Source: Winogradskyella psychrotolerans RS-3 (lineage in GTDB: Bacteria; Bacteroidota; Bacteroidia; Flavobacteriales; Flavobacteriaceae). Taken from it: 64,000 bases of DNA. A program made the translations under genes and the position numbers. Below are positions 63,107-64,000 of this stretch, piece after piece. The stretch covers positions 49,661-113,660 of the forward strand of contig NZ_ATMR01000042.1 in assembly GCF_000427335.1 (NCBI RefSeq), given 5' to 3'. Below the pieces are notes generated by a model. The model made no database searches and was not told the origin of the DNA. It saw only the letters and a program-made list of their open reading frames with translations. Each line of letters starts with the position of its first letter. Position 1 is the first letter of the stretch.

Positions 63107-63940
63107 TTAAAATGTACCTACCATACCAATAGTACCTAAGCCTGCGCTTATACGCCAGCTTATAGTTTTAGGTTTAGAATCAGTATAAAATTTATTTTTA
63201 TTCATAAAATTGTCAATACCGTCTACAACGACTACACTTAGAGCCATCCCTAATCCAACATCGCTCAACCAATGCGCGTTTGCCCATAATCTTGAAATAG
63301 GAGCAATGGCACCAATTGTATAAATGCTAGCTTTAGCCCAAAAATCCTCAAATTGCTTAGCTACAGCGTGTGCCATGGTGAAAGATAAAACACTATGACC
63401 AGAAGGAAATGAGTGAAAACCAGCTTCTTTACTAAATGGCTCAAATTTGTTATGGTTACCACTGTTAGGTCTTGCTCTTCCTACAACGGTTTTAGATATC
63501 GATTGAATGACTCCAGTTGTTATCGCTGAAGAAAATATCAATATGCCTGTATGGCGTACTTTTTCATTATCGGTAAATAGCCCAAAACCATAAATACCAG
63601 TGGATACTAAAAAGAAGTTTTGAGGGCTTCCAAAATAACGACCAAAGTCTTTGAAAACCTTTGGGGCACCACTTCCTTGTTTTAAAAAGATACCATTAGC
63701 TTCTTGGTCACTTAAATACAATAAACCAGTTCCTGCAAAAACACCTCCAGCAGTTAAGAAATCATCGCTTTTCCAATGTAGTGGACTTGTAAAAGAATGC
63801 CCAACACTCTTAAGTGTAACGCTAATATCAGACTTAAAATTACTCCAAGTGTTATTAACTTGGGTTGAGGTGGAGTCTGTTTGAGAAAAAGTGGGGATCG
63901 ATACTAATGATAGTAAATAGAGAATTATGATGTTTTTCAT
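63107..63940 (-). CDS. PAP2 family phosphatase, exported
   Basis: A 277-residue protein with a signal peptide (MKNIIILYLLSLVSIPTFSQ) and a phosphatidic-acid-phosphatase type 2 domain in the C-terminal two thirds. The three motifs are KTVVGRARPNSG (motif 1), FHSFPSGHSVLSF (motif 2) and SRLWANAHWLSDVGLG (motif 3), including both catalytic histidines. It probably dephosphorylates a lipid phosphate such as undecaprenyl pyrophosphate at the periplasmic face; the substrate is inferred. Confidence 0.92.
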   Translation of the reverse strand: MKNIIILYLLSLVSIPTFSQTDSTSTQVNNTWSNFKSDISVTLKSVGHSFTSPLHWKSDDFLTAGGVFAGTGLLYLSDQEANGIFLKQGSGAPKVFKDFGRYFGSPQNFFLVSTGIYGFGLFTDNEKVRHTGILIFSSAITTGVIQSISKTVVGRARPNSGNHNKFEPFSKEAGFHSFPSGHSVLSFTMAHAVAKQFEDFWAKASIYTIGAIAPISRLWANAHWLSDVGLGMALSVVVVDGIDNFMNKNKFYTDSKPKTISWRISAGLGTIGMVGTF

Positions 63941-63978
63941 TTGAAAAGCTGTAGAATTTAAATGTAATACATAATAAA

Positions 63979-64000
63979 GCCTTTGATTTTCATCAAAGGC
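63979..64000. terminator. Hairpin at the right edge, likely terminator
   Basis: Stem GCCTTTGAT/ATCAAAGGC with a TTTC loop, cut by the window end; the flanking T-run cannot be seen. Confidence 0.6.

Overview
The window is AT-rich chromosomal DNA from a member of the Flavobacteriaceae (Bacteroidota), probably marine. The evidence is lineage-specific content: exosortase XrtF with its partner, a HYC_CC_PP metal protein beside a TonB receptor, DUF6702, DUF1573 and CarboxypepD_reg proteins, the purH-mreBCD-mrdA-rodA order, and many copies of the Bacteroidota -7 promoter box TAnnTTTG placed 15-30 nt upstream of start codons. The genus cannot be read from the sequence. I see no tRNA, rRNA, CRISPR array, prophage or classical insertion sequence.

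Layout. 0-5.5 kb: end of an unknown gene, DUF423/methyltransferase pair, a GxxExxY nuclease-fold cassette bounded by inverted repeats, DUF3050/map, and a frameshifted CoA-transferase. 5.5-15.7 kb: HAD phosphatase, gpmI, ankyrin protein, pepE, two tandem CarboxypepD_reg paralogues, DUF6702, a broken M1 peptidase, tatA and a broken S8 protease. 15.7-26.3 kb: a long leftward run dominated by kynurenine catabolism (kynU, kmo, RidA-type deaminase, aldehyde dehydrogenase, SDR, 3-hydroxyanthranilate dioxygenase, ACMSD), followed by a small membrane protein, an O-methyltransferase and a HipA-like kinase/DUF3037 pair. Its intergenic gaps are full of repeats and hold a GIY-YIG nuclease cassette. 26.4-45.7 kb: two-component kinases, msrA, Nif3-like protein, lpxK, lipA-gap, two ECF-type sigma factors (one with an anti-sigma), aqpZ, murB and an aminotransferase. 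45.9-56 kb: valS and the rod-shape operon with purH. 56-64 kb: ABC permease, GAF protein, XrtF pair, a metal-uptake cluster (HYC_CC_PP, TonB receptor, HMA protein), SMR transporter and PAP2 phosphatase.

The kynurenine genes would take kynurenine through 3-hydroxykynurenine, 3-hydroxyanthranilate and aminomuconate semialdehyde to 2-aminomuconate and its deaminated product. The first two steps (tryptophan dioxygenase, formamidase) and the lower oxalocrotonate steps are not in the window.

Two things affect use of this annotation. First, nine single-base deletions break eight otherwise conserved genes (including near the end of valS), mostly in short homopolymers and all in the same direction; this looks like systematic sequencing error rather than decay. 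Second, the most unusual biology is a set of short palindromic repeats: two nuclease genes each sit exactly between inverted copies of their own repeat, and another palindrome is read in frame as the N-terminus of the RidA protein.
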